The notes under the pieces are model-generated. The model searched no databases. It had not been told where the DNA came from and saw nothing but the letters and a program-made list of their open reading frames with translations. From Desulfitobacterium sp038181555 (GTDB taxonomy: Bacteria; Bacillota; Desulfitobacteriia; Desulfitobacteriales; Desulfitobacteriaceae), in the NCBI RefSeq assembly GCF_038181555.1, contig NZ_JBBWUA010000006.1, positions 62,001 through 126,000 on the forward strand: a stretch of 64,000 nt of DNA. Direction: 5' to 3'. Positions 15,857-25,070 of the stretch are shown here, piece after piece. Every line of letters starts with the position of its first letter. The first letter of the stretch is position 1. A program made the position numbers and the translations under genes.

Positions 15857-17453
15857 AGAATACCATGGAGCCGGTATTAAGATCGGAATCAAGTCCACTC
15901 ACCTTGCGCACATGATAAACTTGTCCGCCAAAGGCTCTGGCCTGATTATCCACGATATAGGCATAGTCATGTCTTTCAGGATTGACCCACCCCATAAAAG
16001 TATAAGTGTGGGCATTATCGACAGTAAAAACAATATCCCCCGGCCTTAAATTCTTGATATTGGTATCTTTCTTAAAGCCTAGCTTTGTGAGATAACTGCT
16101 GAATTTCCCGACATTGGCCATGGAATTAGGAATATTAAAGCCCATTCTCCTTAAAGCCTCGGATTGGAAATAGACACAGTTATTGATCATTATCCCTGAG
16201 TGGAGAGCTACGGCTCTATTATGAACGGATACCTGATTTTCTGGGTTGAGCATATAGTGATAGAGTCTGGCTTGTATGGCTGAGTGAAAGCTACTGGCTG
16301 GATAACTGTATTTATAGGTGTTTTTGTTAAAAAAGTAATTTTTGTTTTTAATGGGAATAACGGCTGCTTCAAATTTTAGCCTCGAATCCACGGTGCGTAC
16401 CATAAACAGGGGCGATTGAGCCTCGCCATTTAATAGATGCACAACATTATCGACCACCTCATCGGGGACGACACCGGGACCACCTAAGCCTGTAACACTT
16501 GGGGTTATGCCGTTTACATAGAGTTGTGTTAAATAAGCAGCAATAGAATCGGGTATGAATGGAGTCGTGGGATCAATCAAGAGAATAGGGTTACCCTTTT
16601 GAGCAGCGAGAGGTGCACCTGATAAAGCATCGGGATAATTTAACCCGGAAGCGATATAGATCGTTTCAGGATTGGGGGCCATTTGCTCATAAGCTTGGGC
16701 AGCTGTTTCATAACGATCATTGCCCGAAAATCGCGTCACCGTGGCCTCGGGTAGAATGCTTTGGATTTGACTCTCCACCTCGAGGGAGACCACACCGGTG
16801 CCCCCGGAGATATAAACCTGTTTAGGTTGTTGGTTTTGTAAATAGTCTTGGATAGCTAATGGGATGCTATCGTGCTTGACAAGAAGAATCGGGGCCTGGG
16901 CCTGACTGGCAAAGCTTGAGACGCTCAGCACATCGGGGAAATTTTCACCGCTGGCGATATACACCGTTCCACCCGGCTCGCTGTTCAAGGCATCAGCTGT
17001 TAAGCGATCGGTGTCATAGCGGTCTACCCCGCCAAGCCGTTCCACTGTATAACCCTTATCGGCAAAAAAACCGTCAAATTCCGCTCCGATGACACCTTCC
17101 CCACCAATGATAAAGATTTTGCCATCCAGAGATAGATGGGTCTCGATATAGGCTAAGGCATCTGAAGAATTATGGGGATGCTTATTTACCAAAAGGATGG
17201 GAGCATTCAGTTGATGTGCTAAGACACTAGCAGACAAAGCATCAGGGAAATCCTTTCCTGAAGCCAAGACCACATGATCCACGACCTGATCCGAAAACTG
17301 ATTGGCGATGGCCGCTGAGGTTTGATAACGATCCGGGCCATAAAGACGAGGATTGATATCAGTACTCGCTTGAACCGGACGTGCTGTGACCGCGATCAAG
17401 ATGGTTAGACATAGTGTTGGTATAGCTAAACGAATAGATTTAGTGCGAATCAT
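15837..17453 (-). CDS. Secreted protein with three CWB2 cell-wall-binding repeats and a cysteine-peptidase-like C-terminal domain
   Basis: 538 residues from ATG 17453, which has AAGGAG upstream and opens a signal peptide (MIRTKSIRLAIPTLCLTIL... VQAS). A longer frame to 17531 has no ribosome site and would bury the signal. Three CWB2 repeats follow, each with the DRYxTA and ASGxxFPDxLS patterns (about 35-325); these anchor proteins non-covalently to secondary wall polymers. The C-terminal 190 residues contain a candidate Cys (NNCVYFQSEALRRMGF) and His (AHTYTFMGW) spaced like a CHAP/NlpC-type amidase or peptidase, preceded by LRPGDIVF, a phrase typical of that fold. It probably remodels peptidoglycan. 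Confidence 0.8.
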   Translation of the reverse strand: MIRTKSIRLAIPTLCLTILIAVTARPVQASTDINPRLYGPDRYQTSAAIANQFSDQVVDHVVLASGKDFPDALSASVLAHQLNAPILLVNKHPHNSSDALAYIETHLSLDGKIFIIGGEGVIGAEFDGFFADKGYTVERLGGVDRYDTDRLTADALNSEPGGTVYIASGENFPDVLSVSSFASQAQAPILLVKHDSIPLAIQDYLQNQQPKQVYISGGTGVVSLEVESQIQSILPEATVTRFSGNDRYETAAQAYEQMAPNPETIYIASGLNYPDALSGAPLAAQKGNPILLIDPTTPFIPDSIAAYLTQLYVNGITPSVTGLGGPGVVPDEVVDNVVHLLNGEAQSPLFMVRTVDSRLKFEAAVIPIKNKNYFFNKNTYKYSYPASSFHSAIQARLYHYMLNPENQVSVHNRAVALHSGIMINNCVYFQSEALRRMGFNIPNSMANVGKFSSYLTKLGFKKDTNIKNLRPGDIVFTVDNAHTYTFMGWVNPERHDYAYIVDNQARAFGGQVYHVRKVSGLDSDLNTGSMVFFMYYQD

Positions 17454-17829
17454 CTCAATCTCCTTTGCTTGTTTGTCTGATTTTCTAGATTTTTGCCCGT
17501 TTTTACACAATAATGATATTTTAACAGACAAGCAATAGGATGTGCACCCTAAATTTCTTCCAGTCGATCTGCTTCACAATTAGCGGTGAGGGGTGAGCTG
17601 TTTCCAGTGCGTGGTTTTGTGGCGCTGTCAGGGGTGAGCGGTTTTTAGTTTTATTATGAGATGACTTGGGTTTTTTAAAGGTATAGGTGTAAAATAGAGA
17701 CAGGTATAGCGAAGGATGCGGAGAGGGATGTAAGCTAGAGGCAGATGTAGAGTTTGAGACGGGTATAGAAATGTGGGTAGAAAGATATAGATTGAGACTT
17801 AGAAAGATTGAGATTTAGGAGGCGGAATC
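17454..17829. other. Gene-free stretch between CWB2 gene and small acetyltransferase
   Basis: 376 bp. It includes two copies of GGGGTGAGC (near 17588 and 17631) with related flanks, and a purine-rich, GATATAGA-like low-complexity run from about 17690 to 17815 that leads into the ribosome site of the next gene. No coding frame with a start was recognised; it presumably carries the two divergent promoters. Confidence 0.4.
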
Positions 17830-18105
17830 ATGCTCGAAGTAAAAAAAGGCAAGAAGAGCTTTTATATCGGAGATTCAGAGGAAAAGCCGCTGGCGGAGAT
17901 GACCTTTGTGCCCTCCGGCGAACATCTGTTAATCATCGACGAAACTCATGTAGGGGAAGAATTAAGTGGTCAGGGCGTCGGCAAGCTCTTGTTAAAAGAG
18001 CTCGTCGCTTGGGCAAGAAGAGAAAACATCAAGATTAAGCCCCTTTGCCCCTATGCCAAAGCGCAGATGGAAAAGAACCCAGAATATCATGATATGATCT
18101 ATTAA
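17830..18105 (+). CDS. Small GNAT-like N-acetyltransferase (COG2388, YjdJ-like)
   Basis: 91 residues, the normal length of this minimal acetyltransferase family. The ATG follows TTAGGAGGCGGAATC, an ideal ribosome site. The acetyl-CoA-binding segment is ELSGQGVGKLLLKELV, followed by KIKPLCPYAKAQMEKNPEY, where the cysteine and the YAKxxxxKNPEY motif match family members. They are single-domain acetyltransferases of unknown substrate. A strong terminator follows directly, so it is a monocistronic gene. Confidence 0.85.
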   Translation: MLEVKKGKKSFYIGDSEEKPLAEMTFVPSGEHLLIIDETHVGEELSGQGVGKLLLKELVAWARRENIKIKPLCPYAKAQMEKNPEYHDMIY

Positions 18106-18124
18106 TTGCATTTGCCATATTAAT

Positions 18125-18175
18125 AAAGGGCATTATCAACCGAAAATTCAAGTTTTCGTGTTGATAATGCCCTTT
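18125..18175. terminator. Intrinsic terminator
   Basis: AAAGGGCATTATCAAC pairs perfectly with GTTGATAATGCCCTTT, with inner GAAAA/TTTTC pairing. It serves the small acetyltransferase and possibly the convergent 48-residue gene. Confidence 0.85.
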
Positions 18176-18217
18176 GATCGAGAGACGGACCGACATATGC
18201 GGCTATCCTTTATAAGA

Positions 18218-18364
18218 TTAACTATGACTAGAGTCTGAACTCCCACTACTTAAGGTGTCCGTTTTTTGAGCTATTACATTCGTTTTGGGTGTTATTATTC
18301 CCGGTTTTGGGGCGTTTCCTTCGGGTACAAATTTCAAGTTATTTTTCTTACCTACAGTTGCCAT
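18218..18364 (-). CDS. Small hypothetical protein, 48 residues
   Basis: ATG at 18364 with a strong ribosome site (AAAGGAG, nine bases upstream) starts a frame reading MATVGKKNNLKFVPEGNAPK and ending in a Ser/Asp-rich tail (SSGSSDSSHS) at TAA 18220-18218. It is lysine- and proline-rich and probably unfolded; no signal peptide, membrane span or cysteine. No family was recognised. Being convergent with the small acetyltransferase across a perfect terminator and having a good start argue that it is a real gene. Confidence 0.55.
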   Translation of the reverse strand: MATVGKKNNLKFVPEGNAPKPGIITPKTNVIAQKTDTLSSGSSDSSHS

Positions 18365-18600
18365 AATTATTCTCCTTTGACGTTAATATAAATTTAGTTT
18401 CTTCAATAGACAAAGTTTTAACCCGCTAATTTATTCCATTAATCAGTACATACAACGGTGCTGCTCATGCAGCGTAAAGTCTTCCTTGTTTAAAATGCAG
18501 AAATAAGCAGGATAGTGCAAGAAATTGTAGAATTTATGCACTATAGCGATCAAAGCATTAGTGGCTTTTAGCCTTATCCAATGATGTTAGGAGATATGAG
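18365..18600. other. Divergent intergenic region
   Basis: 236 bp between the 48-residue gene (minus) and the 401-residue gene (plus). It includes the short hairpin GCTGCtcatGCAGC near 18461. Promoters for both genes are expected here, but no convincing -35/-10 pair was picked out. Confidence 0.35.
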
Positions 18601-19806
18601 ATGGCAAAATCTTGGTTAAAGCTTTTTGGAGAAATTGTAGATGAAGTGGTTAGTGAGGCGTCGGATGCCTTTGATAATTACCGGCAAAGTGCCAAAGAGC
18701 GTTCGATTGAAAAAGAACTAAAAGAGAAAAAAGAAGAAGAAGAGAGAAACTATCCCTTTACTTCTTTTGTTAAGAATTTCCCGAAGGATTTGATATATAA
18801 GATCGTCGACGAAACCTATAACGAGCTATCGAGGTCAAGTGGAAACCAACCCGGATTTGGGGAGGATGAGATTTTTACTTTCGCAGAGGCCTTGATGCTG
18901 TCTAAATATGATCCGGAAGTCAAAGTTCATATGGATTATCTGCTTAGTATGTTCTTTCAGAAATACATGGGGCCGGCAGATTTTTATGAAAGAATCGTCA
19001 ATGAGCATTTGACAAAGAGTAAGGTAGGCATAGAAGATTGGGAGAATACTTATCAGTATCTCAGAGGGAATCATTCGTGGTTGAAATACCACAATGCAGC
19101 CACTAACAAAATGCATTATTCTTATACTTTTAAGAGTAGATTTGCTAAAGAGTTAGATGAAGTTAGCTACGGCAATATCCTATTCGAAGGAGATACCACC
19201 AATTTGGCAGACCCCTATGAGACGACTCTTAGCGATTTAAATAGGAAGTTAAGAACCGGTATTGTGTCAAGGTCTAATGATCCAGATATTGGCCTGAAAC
19301 AAAAAGAAACAGAGGTTGAAATTATCATCAATCGTCAGGTAGGCTATTCAGGCTACGAAGGCTCTTATTGGAAGTCAGGTAATATTATCGAACTTCACCT
19401 AGGATTACAATGTGATTTGTATGACAGTCTCCAAACAAGTGAAGATGATTTTTGCGGTTACTGGAGTTGCGAGATACTTTCCCTAAAAGGTCATTATTAT
19501 ACTCACAAAGAGGAAGAGGGAGTACATTGTTATTTTGGCGAAACCACCGGTAGCGAGAAAATAGATTTACGCATGGACCAGATTCTTTCCATTGTTAATC
19601 GTTATTTTGATGAGATTTTTGGGTCGGAGAGTGTGCTTTATGGTGGAGTGCACGTTGATAAATCGAGGTGGAAGGATGATAATGATGATTATTATCCGGA
19701 AAGTAGCGACAGTAGTACATATGATCGCGATCCGAATCAATGGTCTAGGGAAGACCTTAATGAATATTATGGATACGACAGAGACTATGAAGGTGATTAC
19801 GATTAA
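18601..19806 (+). CDS. Hypothetical protein with highly acidic Tyr/Asp-rich C-terminus
   Basis: 401 residues; family not recognised. ATG 18601 follows TTAGGAGATATGAG. Residues 1-55 are a charged helix (KERSIEKELKEKKEEEER). The middle is mixed alpha/beta, including two cysteines in DFCGYWSCEI. The last 45 residues are extremely acidic and tyrosine-rich (DDNDDYYPESSD, EYYGYDRDYEGDYD). No signal peptide or membrane span, so it is probably cytosolic. It lies 25 bp upstream of an iron alcohol dehydrogenase gene with its own ribosome site, so the two may be co-transcribed, but no functional link is evident. Confidence 0.6.
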   Translation: MAKSWLKLFGEIVDEVVSEASDAFDNYRQSAKERSIEKELKEKKEEEERNYPFTSFVKNFPKDLIYKIVDETYNELSRSSGNQPGFGEDEIFTFAEALMLSKYDPEVKVHMDYLLSMFFQKYMGPADFYERIVNEHLTKSKVGIEDWENTYQYLRGNHSWLKYHNAATNKMHYSYTFKSRFAKELDEVSYGNILFEGDTTNLADPYETTLSDLNRKLRTGIVSRSNDPDIGLKQKETEVEIIINRQVGYSGYEGSYWKSGNIIELHLGLQCDLYDSLQTSEDDFCGYWSCEILSLKGHYYTHKEEEGVHCYFGETTGSEKIDLRMDQILSIVNRYFDEIFGSESVLYGGVHVDKSRWKDDNDDYYPESSDSSTYDRDPNQWSREDLNEYYGYDRDYEGDYD

Positions 19807-19831
19807 AAGAGTTTAAGGAGATCCTTTAATT

Positions 19832-20926
19832 ATGAATACGTTTTACATGCCCACCAAAATACTCTCAGGAGAAAACGTTGTTTTAGAAAAGGCTCAAGAG
19901 TTAGCTGTTCTTGGGCAAAAGGCCATGATCATAACCGGTCGCGCCTCATCCAGACTTAATGGGTCACTGAGAGATATGGAGGAAGCTTTAAGCAGAATTT
20001 ACATCGACTATGTTATTTTTGATGAAGTTGAACAGAACCCTTCACTGGAAACGATGATGAGAGCGGCAGAGCTTGGGAAAAAGGAAGATGTGGATTTTTT
20101 AGTGGGGGTCGGTGGGGGTTCTCCCCTTGATGCTGCTAAATTCGTCGGTGTTTTAATGAAAAATCCAGAGCTCAGCGGACCCGAGGTTTTTGAACGCAAA
20201 AACCTTCAGTCCATTCCAATCGTGGCAGTGCCCACGACGTCCGGGACGGGATCTGAAGTGACACAATACGCAGTGATTACCTTGCACGAGGAAAAAACCA
20301 AAAAGAATTACGGGCAAACGATTTTCCCTACCCTAGCTTTTCATGATCCGAAATATACTCTGGATTTGCCTTTGAGCGTTACGATCAATACGGCAGTGGA
20401 TGCCTTGTCCCATCTAGTTGAAGGATATCTCAATCGCAATGCCAACCTCTTAAGCGATACTATTGCTGAGATGGGGATGAGAATCTGGGGTCAATGTGTG
20501 GACCCCTTACTAACGGCAAAGCTTGATGGACAGGTTCGCGAAAAGCTCATGGTGGCCTCCACCTTGGGAGGCATCTTAATTGCTCAAACAGGTACATCCT
20601 TACCTCATGGTATGGGCTATGCTCTCACCTTTAATAAAGGAGTGCCCCATGGATTAGCCAACGGCGTTATTTATGTTGAGTATTTGAGATCCTTCAAAAA
20701 CAAAGCAAAGGTAAGTAAATTACCTGAGCTATTAGGTATCAAGGATTATGAATCCTTTGAAGAGGTACTTGGTCGGCTGACCATTGTAGATTCGATTACC
20801 GTAACAGATGAGGAAATTCGGGACTATTCCTTAGGAGTATTTGAAAATAAGGCCAAGCTTGCCAATCATCCGGAAGAGGTAACCTACGAGGATATTTACA
20901 AAATATATAGAGATAGTCTCAGGTAG
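19832..20926 (+). CDS. Iron-containing alcohol dehydrogenase
   Basis: 364 residues, full length for the family. The NAD(P)-binding motif GGGSPLD is at 94-100, and the metal ligands fit: D190 and H194 in VDALSHLVEGY, H259 in LPHGMGY and H273 in VPHGLANG. TTSGTGSEVT is also typical. These enzymes interconvert alcohols and aldehydes or ketones in the cytosol; the substrate cannot be read from sequence, and short-chain alcohol or 1,3-diol specificities are possible. ATG 19832 has TAAGGAGATCC upstream. A strong terminator closes the unit. Confidence 0.92.
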   Translation: MNTFYMPTKILSGENVVLEKAQELAVLGQKAMIITGRASSRLNGSLRDMEEALSRIYIDYVIFDEVEQNPSLETMMRAAELGKKEDVDFLVGVGGGSPLDAAKFVGVLMKNPELSGPEVFERKNLQSIPIVAVPTTSGTGSEVTQYAVITLHEEKTKKNYGQTIFPTLAFHDPKYTLDLPLSVTINTAVDALSHLVEGYLNRNANLLSDTIAEMGMRIWGQCVDPLLTAKLDGQVREKLMVASTLGGILIAQTGTSLPHGMGYALTFNKGVPHGLANGVIYVEYLRSFKNKAKVSKLPELLGIKDYESFEEVLGRLTIVDSITVTDEEIRDYSLGVFENKAKLANHPEEVTYEDIYKIYRDSLR

Positions 20927-20934
20927 TAAAAAGA

Positions 20935-20975
20935 AAACGCAGTCGTCCGGGTTTCCGAACGACTGCGTTTATTTT
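20935..20975 (+). terminator. Intrinsic terminator of the alcohol dehydrogenase unit
   Basis: AAACGCAGTCGT pairs with ACGACTGCGTTT around a 12-base loop, followed by ATTTTAA. Confidence 0.85.
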
Positions 20976-21121
20976 AAGGATATATGGCGTTTTTGGTCTA
21001 ATTTTGTTGACATTGGAATTATCATGTTCTACACTTAACTTAAATTTTAGTAAATTCTGAATGATAATGCTTTTAAATAAACGCCATTTGAAGAATTTAC
21101 TGAATTTATTTGTTTTGGCTC

Positions 21122-21151
21122 CCGCCGGTTTTTTACCAATCGGCGGTTTTT
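21122..21151 (+). terminator. Hairpin with T-run upstream of the c-di-GMP sensor gene
   Basis: CCGCCG and CGGCGG pair, with a possible inner GGT/ACC step, followed by TTTTTG. The hairpin lies in the leader of the following sensor gene, about 45 bp before its first plausible ATG, so it may end an upstream transcript or act as an attenuator. A c-di-GMP riboswitch was looked for in 20976-21121 and not found. Confidence 0.55.
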
Positions 21152-21191
21152 GCATAGCTGTTCTGTACTAAAAAATAAACAAGCATCAAGT

Positions 21192-23951
21192 ATGAATGCC
21201 ATGCAAATGACTGCTGATGCTAAGAGGATGGTGAGGATTGTGAAAGAGGACATAAGAAAAAGAAAGAGCTCCATTAAGAGAAAGATTATTATTGTCTTCA
21301 TCTTCGCCATGCTTCTTACCACCAGCGGCATTGGTTATTTGGTATTTACCAGTTGGTCTTCTTCAGCAGAGCAAACAATGGAAAGTATGGCGAGAAATAT
21401 AAGCAAGAATATTTATAATCAGATTTCTTCGTTCGTGCAGGTGCCTGATCAAATCAATAGAACCAGCCATGAAATCATTAAGAATCGCATTGTGGATTTG
21501 TCTGATGAGACCCTGCGGGACAAGTTTTTTGTTAGTGTTCTAAGCTCCTATGATGAAAAGATATACAGTTTTAGCTATGGGACAGCCCAAGGTGAATATT
21601 ACGGAGCCCGCAGAAACGAAGACGGGAAAATAGAAATTATGAAAAATAATCCCAGCACAGGAGGGAATTCTTGGTATTATTCGCTGAAGGATGACTTATC
21701 GACCGGTGAACTTATCTATCAAGCCGGTAAATTTGATCCCCGTACTCGCCCATGGTATAAAGCTGCCGAAGCAGCAGGAAGACCTACCATGTCGCCTGTC
21801 TATAAGCATTTTGTCATAGATGACCTAACTATTTCAGCGGCCTTGCCAGTCTATGATAAGGACGGGAAGCTGCAGGGCGTCATGGGAACCCACATGCTTC
21901 TTTCCGGTATCGGAACGTATCTTGAGGATATTGTACAGGACTACAATGGTTATGCGGTTATTGTGGAGAAAAGTACCGGCGATTTAGTGGCCAATTCCAT
22001 GGGAGCCGATAACTTTACCCTTCGCCAAGATGGTTCCTTAAAAAGTGCTAATATCCTTGATATACCAAATGCAGATATGAAGAAAGCATATGAACAGTAT
22101 ATAGCAGAGCAGAATCCATTCTTTGTATATCAAGGGGAGCAAGGGGCTCTTTTTGTCAGCACTCGGGATTTACATATGAATGGTGTTGATTGGCTAATCA
22201 TAACGGCAATTCCTGAAGGGGTGCTTATGACGAATGTAGAGAATAATATGCATCTGACTATCAGTCTTGTCGTGCTCGCCCTAATATTGTCACTGATCAT
22301 CTATAACATCGCTACCGGAATACTAATGAGGCCGATCAACAGCTTGCTACAGGTTGCTGAAGCCTTGTCCTCCGGAGACTTATCCCAGCGCGTTAAAGTG
22401 GTTAGAAATGATGAAATAGGGAACATCTCAGCAAGTCTGAACAAGGTTGCTGATAAAATGCAGCATCTCATCAACAACCTTGAAGCCAATGTTAAGCAAA
22501 GAACAGAGGAATTGCACCAGGCAAATATGACCTTGGAAGAAAATAAGGACCAGCTACGGCTTATTTTAGACTCTGCTGCCGAAGCTATCTACGGTATCGA
22601 TGTGAATGGCAACTGCACATTCTGCAACCTGAGCTGTCTTAAACTATTGGGATATTCTGATCAGGAGGAATTACTCGGCAAAAATATGCACGATCAGATT
22701 CATCACAGTCGAGTCGATGGAACGCCTGCCTCCGCTGAAGAGTGCAGGATTTTCCGGTCAATCAGAGAGAAAAAAGGTATTAGTGCCGATGATGAAGTGT
22801 TCTGGAGAGCGGAAGGCACCTCCTTTAATGTAGAGTACCATTCCTATCCACAGATTAAAGACGGTGAAATTATCGGTGCCGTGATAACCTTTATGGATAT
22901 TACTGATCGTAAACAAAAAGCAGAGGAAATCCAATATTTGAGTAGTCATGATACACTGACCGGTCTTTATAACCGAAGATGCTTTGAGGATTTTATCCAT
23001 ATAATGGATATTCCGGATAATCTACCCCTGACAGTTCTTTATTCTGATATTAATGGATTGAAGATGACCAATGATGTCTTTGGCCATGCAACAGGGGATC
23101 AGCTGATCAAGAAAACTGCCGAAATACTCCAGCAATCTTGTCGTGAGAGTGATGTTGTGGCACGTGTTGGTGGTGATGAATTTATTATTCTTTTGCCAAA
23201 CACAGATCAAGCGGACGCGGAAAAAATCCTTGCCCGAATCAACCTTGGCTTCCTAGATGCGCGGGTAGCAGCTATAAAGTGCAGTATTTCCCTCGGCTTT
23301 GATACCAAAACAAGTCAGGATCAGCCCTTTGAGGAGGTCATGGCTAACGCGGAAAACGCTATGTACAAAGATAAAACTCTGAACCAGAAGACAGTTAATA
23401 AGGATATTATTGATACCATGGTTGAGACCCTGCATACAAAAAGTCCGCAAGAGAAACAACATTCCCTTACGGTGAGGGAGCTATGTGGTGAAGTCGGTGG
23501 TGCTTTAGGGCTTTCCGAATCGGAAATCAACAAGCTAAAGCGGGCGGGCTACTTGCATGATATCGGCAAAGTCATACTTGATGAAAACAGCTTAGCAAAG
23601 GACTATTTAACTGAGGAAGAGCACGAAAAAATGCGCCAGCATTCTGTAGTCGGCTACCGCATCTTAAATCTTATTGATGATACGTTGGATCTAGCGGAAT
23701 ATGTCTACGGGCATCATGAACGATGGGATGGGACCGGCTATCCGCGGGGGCTTAAGGGTGAACAGATCCCCCTCATACCAAGAATCATCTCGATTGTCGA
23801 GACCTATGATCGTGTGCTGAACCGGGGCGACCTTTCTCTTGGAGAACGAAAAAAGGCGGCCCTTGCCGTCATTAACAATGGTGCAGGCAAGCAATTCGAC
23901 CCGCAAATTGCCGGATTGCTTGTTCAGATGATGGATGAGAAAGAGCAATAA
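21192..23951 (+). CDS. Membrane sensor with dCACHE, HAMP, PAS, GGDEF and HD-GYP domains
   Basis: About 919 residues from ATG 21192. The start is uncertain: ATGs at 21192, 21201, 21207 and 21228 lack clear ribosome sites, and an upstream non-ATG start at 21150 falls in a hairpin. Order: a lysine/arginine-rich N-tail, first membrane span (IIIVFIFAMLLTTSGIGYLVF), extracellular dCACHE sensor with FDPRTRPWYKAA, second span (MHLTISLVVLALILSLIIY), HAMP, a PAS domain, a GGDEF domain with the canonical VGGDEF, and an HD-GYP domain with LHDIGK and the GTGYPRGL motif. It can in principle both make and degrade c-di-GMP in response to an external small molecule. Confidence 0.88.
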   Translation: MNAMQMTADAKRMVRIVKEDIRKRKSSIKRKIIIVFIFAMLLTTSGIGYLVFTSWSSSAEQTMESMARNISKNIYNQISSFVQVPDQINRTSHEIIKNRIVDLSDETLRDKFFVSVLSSYDEKIYSFSYGTAQGEYYGARRNEDGKIEIMKNNPSTGGNSWYYSLKDDLSTGELIYQAGKFDPRTRPWYKAAEAAGRPTMSPVYKHFVIDDLTISAALPVYDKDGKLQGVMGTHMLLSGIGTYLEDIVQDYNGYAVIVEKSTGDLVANSMGADNFTLRQDGSLKSANILDIPNADMKKAYEQYIAEQNPFFVYQGEQGALFVSTRDLHMNGVDWLIITAIPEGVLMTNVENNMHLTISLVVLALILSLIIYNIATGILMRPINSLLQVAEALSSGDLSQRVKVVRNDEIGNISASLNKVADKMQHLINNLEANVKQRTEELHQANMTLEENKDQLRLILDSAAEAIYGIDVNGNCTFCNLSCLKLLGYSDQEELLGKNMHDQIHHSRVDGTPASAEECRIFRSIREKKGISADDEVFWRAEGTSFNVEYHSYPQIKDGEIIGAVITFMDITDRKQKAEEIQYLSSHDTLTGLYNRRCFEDFIHIMDIPDNLPLTVLYSDINGLKMTNDVFGHATGDQLIKKTAEILQQSCRESDVVARVGGDEFIILLPNTDQADAEKILARINLGFLDARVAAIKCSISLGFDTKTSQDQPFEEVMANAENAMYKDKTLNQKTVNKDIIDTMVETLHTKSPQEKQHSLTVRELCGEVGGALGLSESEINKLKRAGYLHDIGKVILDENSLAKDYLTEEEHEKMRQHSVVGYRILNLIDDTLDLAEYVYGHHERWDGTGYPRGLKGEQIPLIPRIISIVETYDRVLNRGDLSLGERKKAALAVINNGAGKQFDPQIAGLLVQMMDEKEQ

Positions 23952-23968
23952 CAAGTGGATTGCTAGAT

Positions 23969-24682
23969 TTACTTATATAAAAAAACCTTAAGGTTGTCTT
24001 GCTTATCGAGGGTGGCAAGCAGAACATTCTTTACCTCAGTCTTATATAAACTTTCTAAACTAGAAACAACCCAGCCTTCGTCCTTTTGCATTTCTGTTAA
24101 CACCTTGGTATAAAGTTTACCTTCTTTAATAATTGTCTTTGGAAAATCGAAAGGCTGTGTTTTCATCTGGATAGATGAAGGTGTTAAAGGTTCGTATTTT
24201 GGATCTAAAAAAACCGAAAACTTCCCATCTGTTTCCCAAATTGCTAGGGCAACTTTCTTCACATCTTCTATTTTTTCTTCACGTAATTCTTCTAATAGCA
24301 CATCGATAGATATCTTTGCTTTTTTTAATCCTTTATAGATAATCTCTCCATTTTGAACGATTGTAATTGGTGGAGGGGTAATCAGCTTTCTTACCCATGG
24401 CAATTTCAGGATGATTAAAATCGCACATTGATACAAGACCACCAATACAATGGTTGTAATGATAGACCCCTTTAACCCAAGTTTTTCGTCTGATAATGGA
24501 TGGGCAATAATGTTTCCAATGACTAATGCAATTGCGAAATCAAGGGGTCTTAATTGGGAGATGGCACGTTGACCTAATACTTTAGTAACAATTAATAAAA
24601 AGAAAAAAGCTACAATAGCCCGAAGAATCCACTCAAGGTTGGTAAGCATTTCTTGGCCTTGGAAAAAATACATATATGACAC
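23969..24682 (-). CDS. DUF421 (YetF/YdfR family) membrane protein
   Basis: 237 residues with three N-terminal membrane spans (about 15-105) including the family phrase LGQRAISQLRPLDFAIALVIGN (split here as KVLGQRAISQLRP and DFAIALVIGNI), then a soluble cytosolic domain with NGEIIYKGLKKAKIS and the paired YetF repeats. In Bacillus, relatives are spore- or stress-associated membrane proteins without a defined biochemical role. The gene is convergent with the c-di-GMP sensor (17 bp apart). The GGGATGTGTC before ATG 24682 is a weak ribosome site, and ATG 24652 (MLTNLEWILR) is an alternative start. Confidence 0.88.
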   Translation of the reverse strand: MSYMYFFQGQEMLTNLEWILRAIVAFFFLLIVTKVLGQRAISQLRPLDFAIALVIGNIIAHPLSDEKLGLKGSIITTIVLVVLYQCAILIILKLPWVRKLITPPPITIVQNGEIIYKGLKKAKISIDVLLEELREEKIEDVKKVALAIWETDGKFSVFLDPKYEPLTPSSIQMKTQPFDFPKTIIKEGKLYTKVLTEMQKDEGWVVSSLESLYKTEVKNVLLATLDKQDNLKVFLYK

Positions 24683-24766
24683 ATCCCTTATAAAATTGTT
24701 ATTACGTAGTTTAACACTGATGTTATTTTTATAAACTAGTTAATGTTGAACTACTGCCTCATATAA

Positions 24767-24844
24767 GGAATTGTCGACTATAAAAACGAAGTCGGCTATG
24801 CAGAAATTGATGCCAGTTGGCAGCTAACTGTATTAAAGAAATGA
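24767..24844 (+). pseudogene. C-terminal remnant of a lost gene
   Basis: A 25-codon stretch (GIVDYKNEVGYAEIDASWQL... ending LKK and TGA) reads like the tail of a real protein but begins right after an in-frame TAA and has no start. It is followed by a strong terminator (24889-24931), as the end of a former gene would be. The rest of the 388-bp gap 24683-25070 holds the promoter of the next gene. Family not recognised. Confidence 0.35.
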
Positions 24845-24888
24845 AACGAAGATTGATTCTGATTATGAGTTAATCATGAAACTAAATG

Positions 24889-24931
24889 AGGGCAGAGGTT
24901 GATACTTAGCTAAGCATTGACCTCTGCTCTT
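24889..24931 (+). terminator. Intrinsic terminator behind the gene remnant
   Basis: GCAGAGGTtga pairs with tgACCTCTGC around a 15-base loop, followed by TCTTATTATCTT. Confidence 0.65.
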
Positions 24932-24962
24932 ATTATCTTGGTAAATGTTGCCACTAGAAACA

Positions 24963-24991
24963 TTGCATGTACAAATATATACTATTAATAA
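24963..24991 (+). promoter_or_regulatory. Candidate sigma-A promoter of the CWB2-M15 gene
   Basis: TTGCAT (24963-24968), a 17-base spacer and TAATAA (24986-24991). It lies 80 bp before the GTG start of the next gene and after the terminator of the preceding remnant. Confidence 0.4.
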
Positions 24992-25070
24992 TGGACAACC
25001 CTCCTAAATTTTGAGGAATAAACGTATCTACATAGTGTACCAGACGACATCATAGGGAAGGGGACTTTCG

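Noticed and set aside
20976..21191. c-di-GMP riboswitch before the GGDEF/HD-GYP gene
   Set aside because: The conserved GEMM-I core blocks were not found; only a terminator-like hairpin is present.
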